DNA of 64,000 nt from Nocardia terrae (lineage in GTDB: Bacteria; Actinomycetota; Actinomycetes; Mycobacteriales; Mycobacteriaceae): the NCBI RefSeq assembly GCF_009760405.1, contig NZ_WRPP01000004.1:1-64000 (forward strand), written 5' to 3'. Shown piece after piece: positions 7,872-15,242 of this stretch. Below the pieces are notes generated by a model that saw only the letters and a list, made by a program, of their open reading frames with translations, ran no database searches and was not told where the DNA came from. Numbering within the stretch: position 1 is the first letter of the stretch; each line of letters begins with the position of its first letter. A program made the translations under genes and the position numbers.

Positions 7872-8873
7872 GTGGCCCTGCCCGTCGATATCTGGCTGAA
7901 CGCGCCGCTGGCCGAATCCGCTTCTCGTGCGGCGGAATTGCGTGCGCTCGGCGTGGACGGCGTCTTCACCTTCGAAGGTGCGCACGATGTGTTCATGCCT
8001 TTGACGCTGGCCGCGACGGCCGACGTCGACCTCATGACCAATGTGGCCATGGCGTTCCCGCGCAGTCCGATGCATCTCGCGCACACGGCGTGGGATCTGC
8101 AGTCGTTGTCCGGCGGGCGATTCCGGCTCGGGCTCGGGAGCCAGATCCGGCCGCACATCGAGCGTCGGTACGGCAGTGTCTGGTCGGAGCCGGTCGAGCG
8201 GATGCGGGACACCGTGCTGGCGGTGCAGGCGATCCTGCGGGCGTGGCAGCACGGGGAGCGACTGGATTATCGGGGCAGGTTCTGGCAGCACACGCTGATG
8301 ACGCCGCAGTTCGATCCGGGGCCGAATCCCTGTGGCGTGCCGCCGGTTCTGGTCGGGGCGCTGGGACCGCGGATGACCGAGATGGCGGCTGAGGTGGCGG
8401 ACGGACTGCTGGTCATGCCGTTCAATACCGAGCGGCACTTCCGGGAGCGGACGCTGGCGGCGGTGGACAAAGGGCTCGCGGGGTCGGAACGGCCGTTCGA
8501 GATCATCGTGGAAGCGATTGTGGCCATGGGCGATTCGGAGGAGAGGGTGGCCGGCGCGCGGCTCGCCGTGCGAAACCTGTTGGCGTTCTACGGTTCCACG
8601 CCTGCCTATCGCCCGGTGCTGGAGGTCGAGGGGTGGGCGGATCTGCAGCCCGAGCTCAACTCGTTGTCCAAACAGGGGCGCTGGCGGGACATGGCCGGGC
8701 TGATCGACGACTCCATGGTCGATGCGCTGACCGTCAGCGGCTCGCCCGCGGACTGCGCCCGCCGGATCCGAACCCGGTTCGGCGACAGCGTCTCTCGCGT
8801 CTGCTGCTATTTCCCGGGCTACCAGGTCGCCGATGCCGAGATCGCCGGCCTGGTAGCCGCGCTGCACTCCTGA
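7872..8873 (+). CDS. Luciferase-like monooxygenase (LLM), probably F420-dependent
   Basis: 333-residue TIM-barrel protein. It shows ALGVDGVFTFEGAHDVF, TNVAMAFPRSPMHLAHTAWD, GRFRLGLGSQIRPHIERRYG and PPVLVGALGPRMTEMAAEVADG, features of the actinobacterial F420-dependent LLM group (TIGR03617-like). GTG at 7872 is preceded by GGAGGAGA, much better than upstream in-frame starts inside the terminator region. Substrate unknown. It stands alone: terminator upstream, and its stop is 1 base from the convergent hydrolase gene. Confidence 0.88.
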   Translation: MALPVDIWLNAPLAESASRAAELRALGVDGVFTFEGAHDVFMPLTLAATADVDLMTNVAMAFPRSPMHLAHTAWDLQSLSGGRFRLGLGSQIRPHIERRYGSVWSEPVERMRDTVLAVQAILRAWQHGERLDYRGRFWQHTLMTPQFDPGPNPCGVPPVLVGALGPRMTEMAAEVADGLLVMPFNTERHFRERTLAAVDKGLAGSERPFEIIVEAIVAMGDSEERVAGARLAVRNLLAFYGSTPAYRPVLEVEGWADLQPELNSLSKQGRWRDMAGLIDDSMVDALTVSGSPADCARRIRTRFGDSVSRVCCYFPGYQVADAEIAGLVAALHS

Positions 8874-8874
8874 C

Positions 8875-10458
8875 TCAGCCGACCGTGATCGGACGGTCGA
8901 GTTCGAACAGGCTCTGATGGCCGGTCATATCGGTGACCACCAGTCGCGGCAGGTTCGGGCCGCGGTCGTTGTAGGCGTGGGAGGTCGAGCTGTCGGTGGT
9001 GGTCTCGTGCGAGCCGTCGCCGAAGTACCAGTCGTACTGGCGGATCGCGCTGCCCGCCTTGGCGGCGTCGAACGCGATCGGGGTGCCCTGATGCGTGGTC
9101 GTCCGGGAGGCGGTGAAACCCTCGCCGGTCGGTTCGCCGCCGCCGAACCATTCGGCGATGCGGCCGTTCATCAGGAAAGCCTCGACGTACTTGCGGGCGC
9201 CGTCGAGATCGGCCTGGGCCGCCACCGGGACGGTCAGGCACTGCGGCAGGGCGCCGGGCTGGGCGCAGGCCAGCTGGCGCAGTGAAACCGCCTCGTCGCC
9301 CAGGGGATTCATGGCCGGTCTGCGATCACCGGTCGGCATGGCGTCCTGGGTGAACAAACCGTCCGCGGCGGCGGCGAAGACCTCGCCCGCGGCGGCGTTG
9401 GCGTCGGTGGCGGCCTGCCGGAACGCCTCCGAGGACAGCCGCACGAATTCCGACCAGCGCTGGGTCAGACCCTGCGGCACGCGGCCGGCGTCGTAGCCGT
9501 GGAAGTAGTCGCCCACCAGCACCTTCGGCGCACCGGGCAGATCGTGGGCGGCCTGCATGGCCTCGCGGATACCGCGGCCGCCGTAGCCGAGCTTGGCGCC
9601 GCTGAAGTAGGGGACGTCGGCAGCCGGATTCACCGATTCGGCACCCACGCCGCCACATTCGCGGCGGACGGCCGCGGCCAGGTCCTGGGTGCCGGGGGTG
9701 ACGCCGACCGGAATGCCGAAGAAGGGGTCCAGGTCGTTGAGACAGCCGTCCAGCAGGACCAGATCGATCCGGTAGCCGTTCGCGGTGGCGTCGGCGGCGG
9801 CCTGCTCGAGCTGACAGAAGACATCGAGGGTGGTGTCGTCGGAGTTCGGGCAGTTCGGGTGCAGAGACGGAGAGTCCAAGGTCGCGCCAGAGGCGGTGTA
9901 GTCGTGCAGTTTCGCCCCCCGCCCGGTCCGGGTTCCGAGCGTCTCGGCGAACAGGTCCGCGAAGGTGCGGTTCTTTTCCAGGCTCTGGCCCCACAGCACC
10001 GAGTCGCCGACCGAGACCACGTGCAGGGGGCGGCATTCCCGGCTCACCCGGAAGTTCCACGGTTTGCCGTAGTCGCCGATGTCGCCGCCGGGGACGCGGG
10101 CGCGGGCGTCCACGCGTAGGAGTCCGTCCGGGGGTAGCTCATCGCGGCGGATATCGAAACCGACGGTCATCACGTCGTTCTGCACCACCGTGATACCGCT
10201 GCGAATCGGCTGGCCACCGCCCAGGATTCGCCATTCCACCTCGGCGTGGGCAGGCACGCCCGGCGGGAAGTAGACGGCGGTGGTGCCGTGTAGCGGGCCG
10301 TTGCAGGGCCCGTCGTGCGGAGTGCTGACATCGAGAATCAGAGGTAGGTCTGCCAGTGGGTCGGCCTGGGCCTCGGCCATGGTTCCGGCCACCGCGATCA
10401 CACCCGCCAAGGTCGGCAGCAACGCCGCCCGACACTGCCGGGATCGCCACAACTTCAC
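8875..10458 (-). CDS. Secreted SGNH/GDSL hydrolase with C-terminal PKD-like domain
   Basis: 527 residues. A Sec signal peptide (hydrophobic run to about residue 29, cleavage likely near AEAQA) is followed by a beta-rich N-terminal part, then an SGNH hydrolase domain starting VVSVGDSVLWGQS with nucleophile Ser153, and DGCLNDLDP as the Asn-bearing block. The C-terminus (about 474-520) has YDWYFGDGSHETT, the hallmark of PKD folds. Expected role is an exported esterase or lipase; substrate unknown. GTG at 10458 is chosen for AGGAGGAG directly upstream. Convergent with the LLM gene, 1-base gap. Confidence 0.85.
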   Translation of the reverse strand: MKLWRSRQCRAALLPTLAGVIAVAGTMAEAQADPLADLPLILDVSTPHDGPCNGPLHGTTAVYFPPGVPAHAEVEWRILGGGQPIRSGITVVQNDVMTVGFDIRRDELPPDGLLRVDARARVPGGDIGDYGKPWNFRVSRECRPLHVVSVGDSVLWGQSLEKNRTFADLFAETLGTRTGRGAKLHDYTASGATLDSPSLHPNCPNSDDTTLDVFCQLEQAAADATANGYRIDLVLLDGCLNDLDPFFGIPVGVTPGTQDLAAAVRRECGGVGAESVNPAADVPYFSGAKLGYGGRGIREAMQAAHDLPGAPKVLVGDYFHGYDAGRVPQGLTQRWSEFVRLSSEAFRQAATDANAAAGEVFAAAADGLFTQDAMPTGDRRPAMNPLGDEAVSLRQLACAQPGALPQCLTVPVAAQADLDGARKYVEAFLMNGRIAEWFGGGEPTGEGFTASRTTTHQGTPIAFDAAKAGSAIRQYDWYFGDGSHETTTDSSTSHAYNDRGPNLPRLVVTDMTGHQSLFELDRPITVG

Positions 10459-10585
10459 ATGCTCCTCCTGGGAGTTCCGCAATCTGACAGCAGACATGGT
10501 GCGGAACGGACGGCAGGGGTCCGCGAGGCGCGCCGAAATGGCCGAATTTAGTCCGTTCTACCTGCGTATCTGTTAGACAAAGGGG

Positions 10586-11788
10586 ATGAACGCGAGAAAT
10601 CTAACACTCGCTACACTCGCCTTCGCCCTCACCTTCTGGGCGTGGAATCTGATTGGTCCGCTATCGAGCAGCTATACCAAGCAGCTGCACCTGTCGCCGG
10701 GCCAACAGTCCCTACTGGTCGCCACCCCCGTGCTCGTCGGATCGCTGGGGCGGATCCCGGTCGGCGTGCTCACCGACAAGATCGGCGGGCGGCTCATGTT
10801 CACCATCATCGCCTTCGTCTCGATCATCCCGGTGCTCCTGGTCGGCTGGTCGAACTCCTTTGCGGCGCTGATCATCTGGGGATTCTTCCTGGGCATCCCC
10901 GGCACCTCCTTCGCCGTCGGCATCCCGTTCGTGAACGCCTGGTTCGAACCGGCCCGGCGCGGATTCGCCACCGGCATGTTCGGTCTCGGCATGGGCGGCA
11001 CGGCGCTCTCGGCCCTGTTCACCCCGCGCCTGGTCGACCATCTCGGCCGCGCGCAGACGCATGTGCTGATGGCCGTCGCGCTGGCCGTGCTGGGCGTGGT
11101 CATGTGGCTGTTCAGCCGCGATTCCCCGCAGTGGAAGCCGGCCACCGAACCGGCGCTGCCGCGGATCATGGACGCGCTCAAGCTCAAGGCGACCTGGGAG
11201 GGCGCGATCCTGTACGCGCTGGCCTTCGGCGGATTCGTCGCGTTCTCCACCTACCTGCCGACCGTGCTCAAGAACGTCTACGAGTTCTCCCAGTCCGACG
11301 CCGGACTGCGCACCGCGGGCTTCTCCATCGCGGGCGTGCTGGCCCGCCCGCTGGGCGGCACTCTGTCCGACAAGCTGGGGCCGATCAAGGTGCTGATCAT
11401 TTCCTTCGCGGGCGCGGCGATCATGGCGGTGGTGCTGGCCTTCGAGCCGGCGCCCGAGATTCCGGCCGGAGCGAGCCTGGTGCTCATGGCCTTCTTCCTC
11501 GGCCTCGGTACCGGCGGTGTCTTCGCTCTCATCGCCAAGCTGGTGGAACCCGCGCGGGTCGGCACGGTGACGGGTCTGGTCGGCGCGGCGGGCGGGCTCG
11601 GCGGCTACTTCCCGCCGTTGGTCATGGGCGTGGTCTACAGCGCGACCGATGAATACACCATCGGTTACATCCTGCTGGCTCTGACCGCGGTGGCGGTGCT
11701 GCTCTACACCCTGAGGATCGGCCGCGAGCTGCGGCCCGCGACACCGGATGACGCGCCGATATCGCAACGCTCGCAGAACATTTCGTGA
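10586..11788 (+). CDS. MFS transporter, NarK/NasA-type nitrate-nitrite transporter
   Basis: 400 residues, about 12 membrane helices. Nitrate/nitrite porter signatures are clear: GRIPVGVLTDKIGGR, GIPGTSFAVGIPFVNAWF, ARRGFATGMFGLGMGGTALS, and a second-half AGGLGGYFPP. These glycine-rich segments are specific to the NNP subfamily. Likely nitrate uptake or nitrite export at the inner membrane. No nitrate reductase gene is nearby. Start ATG with AAAGGGG upstream. A perfect-stem terminator follows at 11814-11847. The exact direction of transport cannot be told from sequence. Confidence 0.87.
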   Translation: MNARNLTLATLAFALTFWAWNLIGPLSSSYTKQLHLSPGQQSLLVATPVLVGSLGRIPVGVLTDKIGGRLMFTIIAFVSIIPVLLVGWSNSFAALIIWGFFLGIPGTSFAVGIPFVNAWFEPARRGFATGMFGLGMGGTALSALFTPRLVDHLGRAQTHVLMAVALAVLGVVMWLFSRDSPQWKPATEPALPRIMDALKLKATWEGAILYALAFGGFVAFSTYLPTVLKNVYEFSQSDAGLRTAGFSIAGVLARPLGGTLSDKLGPIKVLIISFAGAAIMAVVLAFEPAPEIPAGASLVLMAFFLGLGTGGVFALIAKLVEPARVGTVTGLVGAAGGLGGYFPPLVMGVVYSATDEYTIGYILLALTAVAVLLYTLRIGRELRPATPDDAPISQRSQNIS

Positions 11789-11813
11789 AGGTGCTCGGCT
11801 GATCTCGGAATGC

Positions 11814-11847
11814 CGGACGCCGGTGCGTGTTTCCGCACCGGCGTCCG
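11814..11847 (+). terminator. Intrinsic terminator after narK-like gene
   Basis: CGGACGCCGGTGCG and its exact complement form a 14-bp stem around a 6-base loop, 26 bases after the stop codon. Confidence 0.8.
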
Positions 11848-11917
11848 TTCTGCGTCAGTGCCGCCGCCGATGCGGCGACCGCTCGAAAATAGGGCGCTGC
11901 CAGCGACTTTCACTATT

Positions 11918-11929
11918 ACAAGATCTTGT
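11918..11929. promoter_or_regulatory. 12-bp palindrome ACAAGATCTTGT upstream of the RNA candidate
   Basis: Perfect palindrome in the AT-richest part of the gap between the narK-like terminator and the hairpin cluster. Flanks (TT on the left, TAA on the right) extend it imperfectly. Its position suits an operator for the RNA candidate; no regulator can be assigned. Confidence 0.35.
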
Positions 11930-11934
11930 TAAGG

Positions 11935-12180
11935 CCGTGCCAAGCGCGGCTGGGCATCGTTTGTGTCAACGCCGGAACATCCGGTGGAACCAACGAGCCA
12001 CCATCCGGGGGTGGGGACGCTGGGGCCGGCCCGTCTACGAGGGGTGGCGGGTCGGCCACAGCAAACCAACCAATCGGTACTCGTAATGAGCCCTGGCCTG
12101 CCGCGAAGGGGGTGGTAGGCCAGCGCAGAACCCGCTCTATCCATCCACGAGGGGTGTTGGGTAGAGCGGGTTTTCTGTGT
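11935..12180 (+). ncRNA. Candidate structured small RNA with three purine-loop hairpins
   Basis: No convincing protein gene covers this stretch. The + strand forms three hairpins in a row: 12024-12057 (10 bp stem, 14-base loop), 12093-12123 (10 bp, 11-base loop) and 12129-12172 (15 bp, 14-base loop, ending in TTTTCTG). Stem sequences are unrelated, but loops share CGA(A)GGGG; loops 1 and 3 agree at 12 of 14 positions. Each stem has exactly one non-Watson-Crick pair, and in all three it is G-U on the + strand (A-C on the other), so the RNA is read on +. Two weaker hairpins lie at 11972-11984 and 11998-12014. Boundaries are approximate; promoter not identified; no known family recognised. Confidence 0.6.
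12127..12175 (+). terminator. Intrinsic terminator ending the RNA candidate
   Basis: 15-bp stem (AACCCGCTCTATCCA with TGGGTAGAGCGGGTT, one G-U) extendable by two pairs, followed by TTTT. It is the third hairpin of the candidate RNA. Confidence 0.75.
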
Positions 12181-12282
12181 TCCAGGTTACCGTTCAGCGA
12201 TCTTGTTGCCCGATATGTGGCCTCCCACGCCCGGCGCACGGCATCATGGAAGGCAAGAGCGCCAAGAAGATTGGGATTGACG

Positions 12283-12342
12283 ATGGAAACCGTGGTCGTC
12301 TTCGTGCTGGCCTGCCTGATCTATTGGTGGGGCCTACTCTGA
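12283..12342 (+). CDS. Possible 19-aa membrane peptide
   Basis: ATG to TGA encodes METVVVFVLACLIYWWGLL, an almost wholly hydrophobic single-helix peptide, 107 bases after the RNA terminator. The region upstream has only a weak purine stretch for ribosome binding, and the last 9 bases overlap the end of the convergent TetR gene. It could be a genuine tiny membrane protein or a chance frame. Confidence 0.25.
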   Translation: METVVVFVLACLIYWWGLL

Positions 12343-12942
12343 CGTGGAGGTTTGCGCGACCGCGTACAGCGCGCCGGCGATTCGGCGGCTGAAGTGGTCG
12401 GCATCCTCGGTGCCGTGCGTGAGGGCGCGCATGAGGGTCGCGCCGCGCAGGAATTCGAAGATCGCCTCGACATCGCAATCGGGCGCCGCCTGGCCGGATT
12501 CGGCCGCGTCGGTGAGCAGTTCGCGCAACGCCTGAATCGTCGGACGCTCACCGCCGTCGAGCAGGCGGCGGTAGCTCTCCCGATCGTCGTGATACTCCGA
12601 GAGCAGGCCGGGGATGGCCGAACGGGCCGCGGGGTGCGCGGCCGCGGCCAGGAACAGGCGCGTCCAGGCCAGTAGGTCGGCGCGCAGGTCGCCGGTTCGC
12701 GCCGGATGGTTCTGGGTGTCGAGGGCGAAGACGGCGTCCTCGACCAGGGCCCGTTTGCCGGGCCAGCGGCGGTAGATCGACGTGGTGACGACGCCGGCGC
12801 GACGGGCCACCGCGGCAATGGTGGTGGCCTGATAGCCGTCACGGACCAGGAGTTCCTGGGTGGCCTTCAGCACCTGGGCATCCAGCTGCGGATCGCGTGG
12901 GCGGCCGGGGCCGGGGCGGGCGGTGTCTGCCGCTGCGGTCAC
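12334..12942 (-). CDS. TetR-family regulator divergent from DUF/APH operon
   Basis: 202 residues. Starts with a basic/Pro-rich tail (GPGRPRDPQLDAQVLKATQE), then helix-turn-helix LLVRDGYQATTIAAVARRAG and VVTTSIYRRWPGKRALVEDA; the C-terminal part resembles the TetR_C_11-like group. GTG at 12942 has GAGGGAG in front. Divergent from the two-gene operon at 13045-15188; the gap holds a KstR-type box (12977-12990) that could instead be this regulator's own operator. Confidence 0.87.
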   Translation of the reverse strand: MTAAADTARPGPGRPRDPQLDAQVLKATQELLVRDGYQATTIAAVARRAGVVTTSIYRRWPGKRALVEDAVFALDTQNHPARTGDLRADLLAWTRLFLAAAAHPAARSAIPGLLSEYHDDRESYRRLLDGGERPTIQALRELLTDAAESGQAAPDCDVEAIFEFLRGATLMRALTHGTEDADHFSRRIAGALYAVAQTSTSE

Positions 12943-12976
12943 GGGGCTCCCTCTCACTCGGGTCGGTGGCAATTTC

Positions 12977-12990
12977 TGAAACAGGTTACA
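12977..12990. promoter_or_regulatory. KstR-like box TGAAACAGGTTACA in divergent TetR/DUF promoter
   Basis: Matches TnnAACnnGTTnnA at all fixed positions and sits between the TetR start (12942) and the next gene's ATG (13045). By itself one match is not decisive: AAC-GTT dyads are common TetR-family operators, so it may serve the adjacent TetR protein. Confidence 0.5.
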
Positions 12991-13044
12991 TCGTGGCCCG
13001 ATTTGAAATACGCTGCGGCCCGTATTCTAATTCAGGAGGCACCC

Positions 13045-14160
13045 ATGCTGACCCCGCAGGACGAACTGCTCGCCCACCAGCTCGCCACCACCTTCGACCA
13101 TGTGCAGCAGAGCGATCTGCGCTGGACCGAGCGCGTCGTCATGTACGGCTTCGACACCACCGGCGAGATCAGCGTCATGACCGGAATGGCCCGCTACCCC
13201 AACCGGAACGTGCTCGACGCCTACGCCATGGTCACCATCGGCAACAAGACCGCCCACGTGGTCCGGCTCTCCCGCGAGATCGGGGGCCGGTACGACGGCA
13301 TCGCGGACTGGACCGTCGGACCGTTCACCTACGAGATCGTCGAACCGCTGCGCAAGGTGCGCGCCACCCTCGGCGACAACGAGCACGGTGTGCGACTGCA
13401 CCTCGACTTCGACGGCCGATTCCCCGCCTACGAACAGGAACCCGCGTTCTTCCGCAGCCGCGGGCGGGTCCGCGAGGACGCCCGGCGGTACTACCAGAAC
13501 GGGCGCATCAGCGGCTGGCTCGAGGTCGAGGGCAAACGCATCGAGATCGACCCGGAGACCTGGTGGTTCGGGCGCGATCACTCCTGGGGCACCCGGCACG
13601 GCGGGGGCGGCGGCAGCCTCGGCGAGGGCGACGGGCTGCAGCCGGGCGAGATCCCGGACGGCGTCCTCTACTACATGGGCATCTTCCAATTCGAGGACGA
13701 GCTGGTGCATTTCGCGCAGCGCGAGACCGCCGACGGACAACGCTGGCACTTCGAGGGGACGGTGCTGCCACCGCTGGGCTCCGGGCGGCAGCCGGTGCCG
13801 ATCGTCACCACCGAGCACGCGCTGACCTTCCGCGACGACTTCCGGATCGTCAGCGGCGGGAGCTTCACGGTGCGTTCGGCCGACGGCCGCGACCGTGAAT
13901 TCACCATCACCCCGGTCTCCGACTTCTGGCCCGGGATAGCCGGATACGACCATTACCGCGGGTACGCCTCCGGACTGTGGAAGGGCCCGGACTGGAGTGA
14001 CGGATTCACCGCCGACCTCACCGACACCGCGGATCTGCGGCAGGCCAGCATGCTCAGCGAGACCTTCTGCCGCATCGAGACCGACGGCAAGGTCGGCTAT
14101 GGGCTGGTCGAAATGGTGTTCATGGGCCGCAATGCGCGGTACGGGTACGAAGGGTTCTGA
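13045..14160 (+). CDS. Uncharacterised protein (DUF7064/DUF7065-like, beta-rich), 371 aa
   Basis: Soluble, Trp- and beta-rich protein with landmarks DLRWTERVVMYGFDTTGEIS, DPETWWFGRDHSWG, a Gly-rich loop, GVLYYMGIFQFEDELVHF and DFWPGIAGYDHYRGYASG. This organisation recalls lipocalin-like/AttH-related DUF7064-DUF7065 proteins found beside lipid or steroid genes in mycolate actinobacteria; function unknown. ATG at 13045 is preceded by AGGAGG. Followed after 2 bases by a phosphotransferase gene (TTG start), so the two are translationally linked. KstR-like box upstream. Confidence 0.75.
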   Translation: MLTPQDELLAHQLATTFDHVQQSDLRWTERVVMYGFDTTGEISVMTGMARYPNRNVLDAYAMVTIGNKTAHVVRLSREIGGRYDGIADWTVGPFTYEIVEPLRKVRATLGDNEHGVRLHLDFDGRFPAYEQEPAFFRSRGRVREDARRYYQNGRISGWLEVEGKRIEIDPETWWFGRDHSWGTRHGGGGGSLGEGDGLQPGEIPDGVLYYMGIFQFEDELVHFAQRETADGQRWHFEGTVLPPLGSGRQPVPIVTTEHALTFRDDFRIVSGGSFTVRSADGRDREFTITPVSDFWPGIAGYDHYRGYASGLWKGPDWSDGFTADLTDTADLRQASMLSETFCRIETDGKVGYGLVEMVFMGRNARYGYEGF

Positions 14161-14162
14161 GC

Positions 14163-15188
14163 TTGAGCACCACCCGAATTCCCGCCGAGGACCTCGGAGC
14201 GGCACTGGAACCGGCGGTGCGCGAGCACCTACCGGGCTCCGGAAAGGCGAAGGTGCGCAATCTTTTACGCACCGAGCGCGGATTCGCCACCGAGACCTAC
14301 CTTTTCGAGGTCGAAGACGACTACGGCAGCGTCCCACTCGTCGTGCGGCGACCACCGGACATGTCGCTGTTCCCGGACTACGACCTGCTCCGTCAGGTGC
14401 TGGTCATGAAGCGGCTGGCCGGGACCGGTCTCCCCGTGCCCACCGTGACCTGGCTCGAGCGCGGCGACAACCCGCTCGGCAGTCCATATTTCGTCATGAA
14501 CCGGCTGGAGGGCCGAGCGCCGAGCGACTATCCGTCGTATCACACCGCCGGGAACTACTTCGAGGCCACGCCCGAGGGACGGGCCCGCATGTGGTGGGGG
14601 TGCGTCGACACCATCGCCGAGATCAATCAGCTGGACTGGCGGGCACTGCGATTGGACTTCCTGGCCTTCCCGCAGCACGGCGACGGCGTGATCGAGCAGG
14701 GGGTGAACTATCTCGAGGCCGCGCTGAACTGGGCCTGCGAGGGCGATCCGCCCGAGACCTACCGGCGGGCCGTCGCGCATCTGCGGGAGCACCGCTACGA
14801 GCCGGAACGGATCAGCCTCTGCTGGGGCGACGCTCGGATGTCGAACATCCTGTACGACGAGGACTTCCGGGTTCGCGGCGTACTGGATTGGGAGATAGCC
14901 CATCTCGGCGCACCGGAGTCGGATCTGGCGTGGATGTTGTTCCTGGACTGGGCGTGCAGTGAATACGAAGGCCATGCTCCACTGCCGGGGACGCCGTCGC
15001 GCGAGGAGACCGTCTCCTATTACGAGAAGCGCACCGGGCACGAGGTTCGCCACCTCGAGTATCAGGAGATCTTCTCGGCCGCGCTCTTGTCGATTCCCTT
15101 GCTGCGCATGACACATCGCGTGCGGCTCCCGCCGGACATGAACATCACGGGATTCTGTACCGCGCGCATCGAACAGCTGCTCGGCTGA
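14163..15188 (+). CDS. Aminoglycoside-phosphotransferase-like (APH/ECM kinase-like) protein
   Basis: 341 residues, TTG start 2 bases after the previous stop. Kinase-like fold: VVRRPPDMSLFPDYDLLRQ in the N-lobe with GTGLPVPTVTWLE, then SPYFVMNRLEG hinge, catalytic-loop-like LCWGDARMSNILYDED and metal loop VRGVLDWEIAHLGAPESDLAW. The usual HGD of the catalytic loop reads WGD here, seen in the acyl-CoA-dehydrogenase-associated APH group, which are not antibiotic kinases. A rare TTA codon occurs near 14262. Its pairing with the DUF protein suggests small-molecule phosphorylation, substrate unknown. Confidence 0.85.
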   Translation: MSTTRIPAEDLGAALEPAVREHLPGSGKAKVRNLLRTERGFATETYLFEVEDDYGSVPLVVRRPPDMSLFPDYDLLRQVLVMKRLAGTGLPVPTVTWLERGDNPLGSPYFVMNRLEGRAPSDYPSYHTAGNYFEATPEGRARMWWGCVDTIAEINQLDWRALRLDFLAFPQHGDGVIEQGVNYLEAALNWACEGDPPETYRRAVAHLREHRYEPERISLCWGDARMSNILYDEDFRVRGVLDWEIAHLGAPESDLAWMLFLDWACSEYEGHAPLPGTPSREETVSYYEKRTGHEVRHLEYQEIFSAALLSIPLLRMTHRVRLPPDMNITGFCTARIEQLLG

Positions 15189-15193
15189 ACGAC

Positions 15194-15228
15194 GAAGTCC
15201 GCCCCGGCGTGATGCCGGGGCGGACTTC
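15194..15228. terminator. Bidirectional terminator between convergent genes
   Basis: Perfect 15-bp stem GAAGTCCGCCCCGGC with a 5-base loop, centred between the stops at 15188 (+) and 15243 (-), so usable from both sides. Confidence 0.8.
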
Positions 15229-15242
15229 CGATTCGGCGGTGA

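Noticed and set aside
12246..12392. 48-codon frame beginning MEGKSAKKIG on the + strand
   Set aside because: Runs antisense into the TetR gene, with an Arg-rich shadow-like tail and no ribosome binding site.
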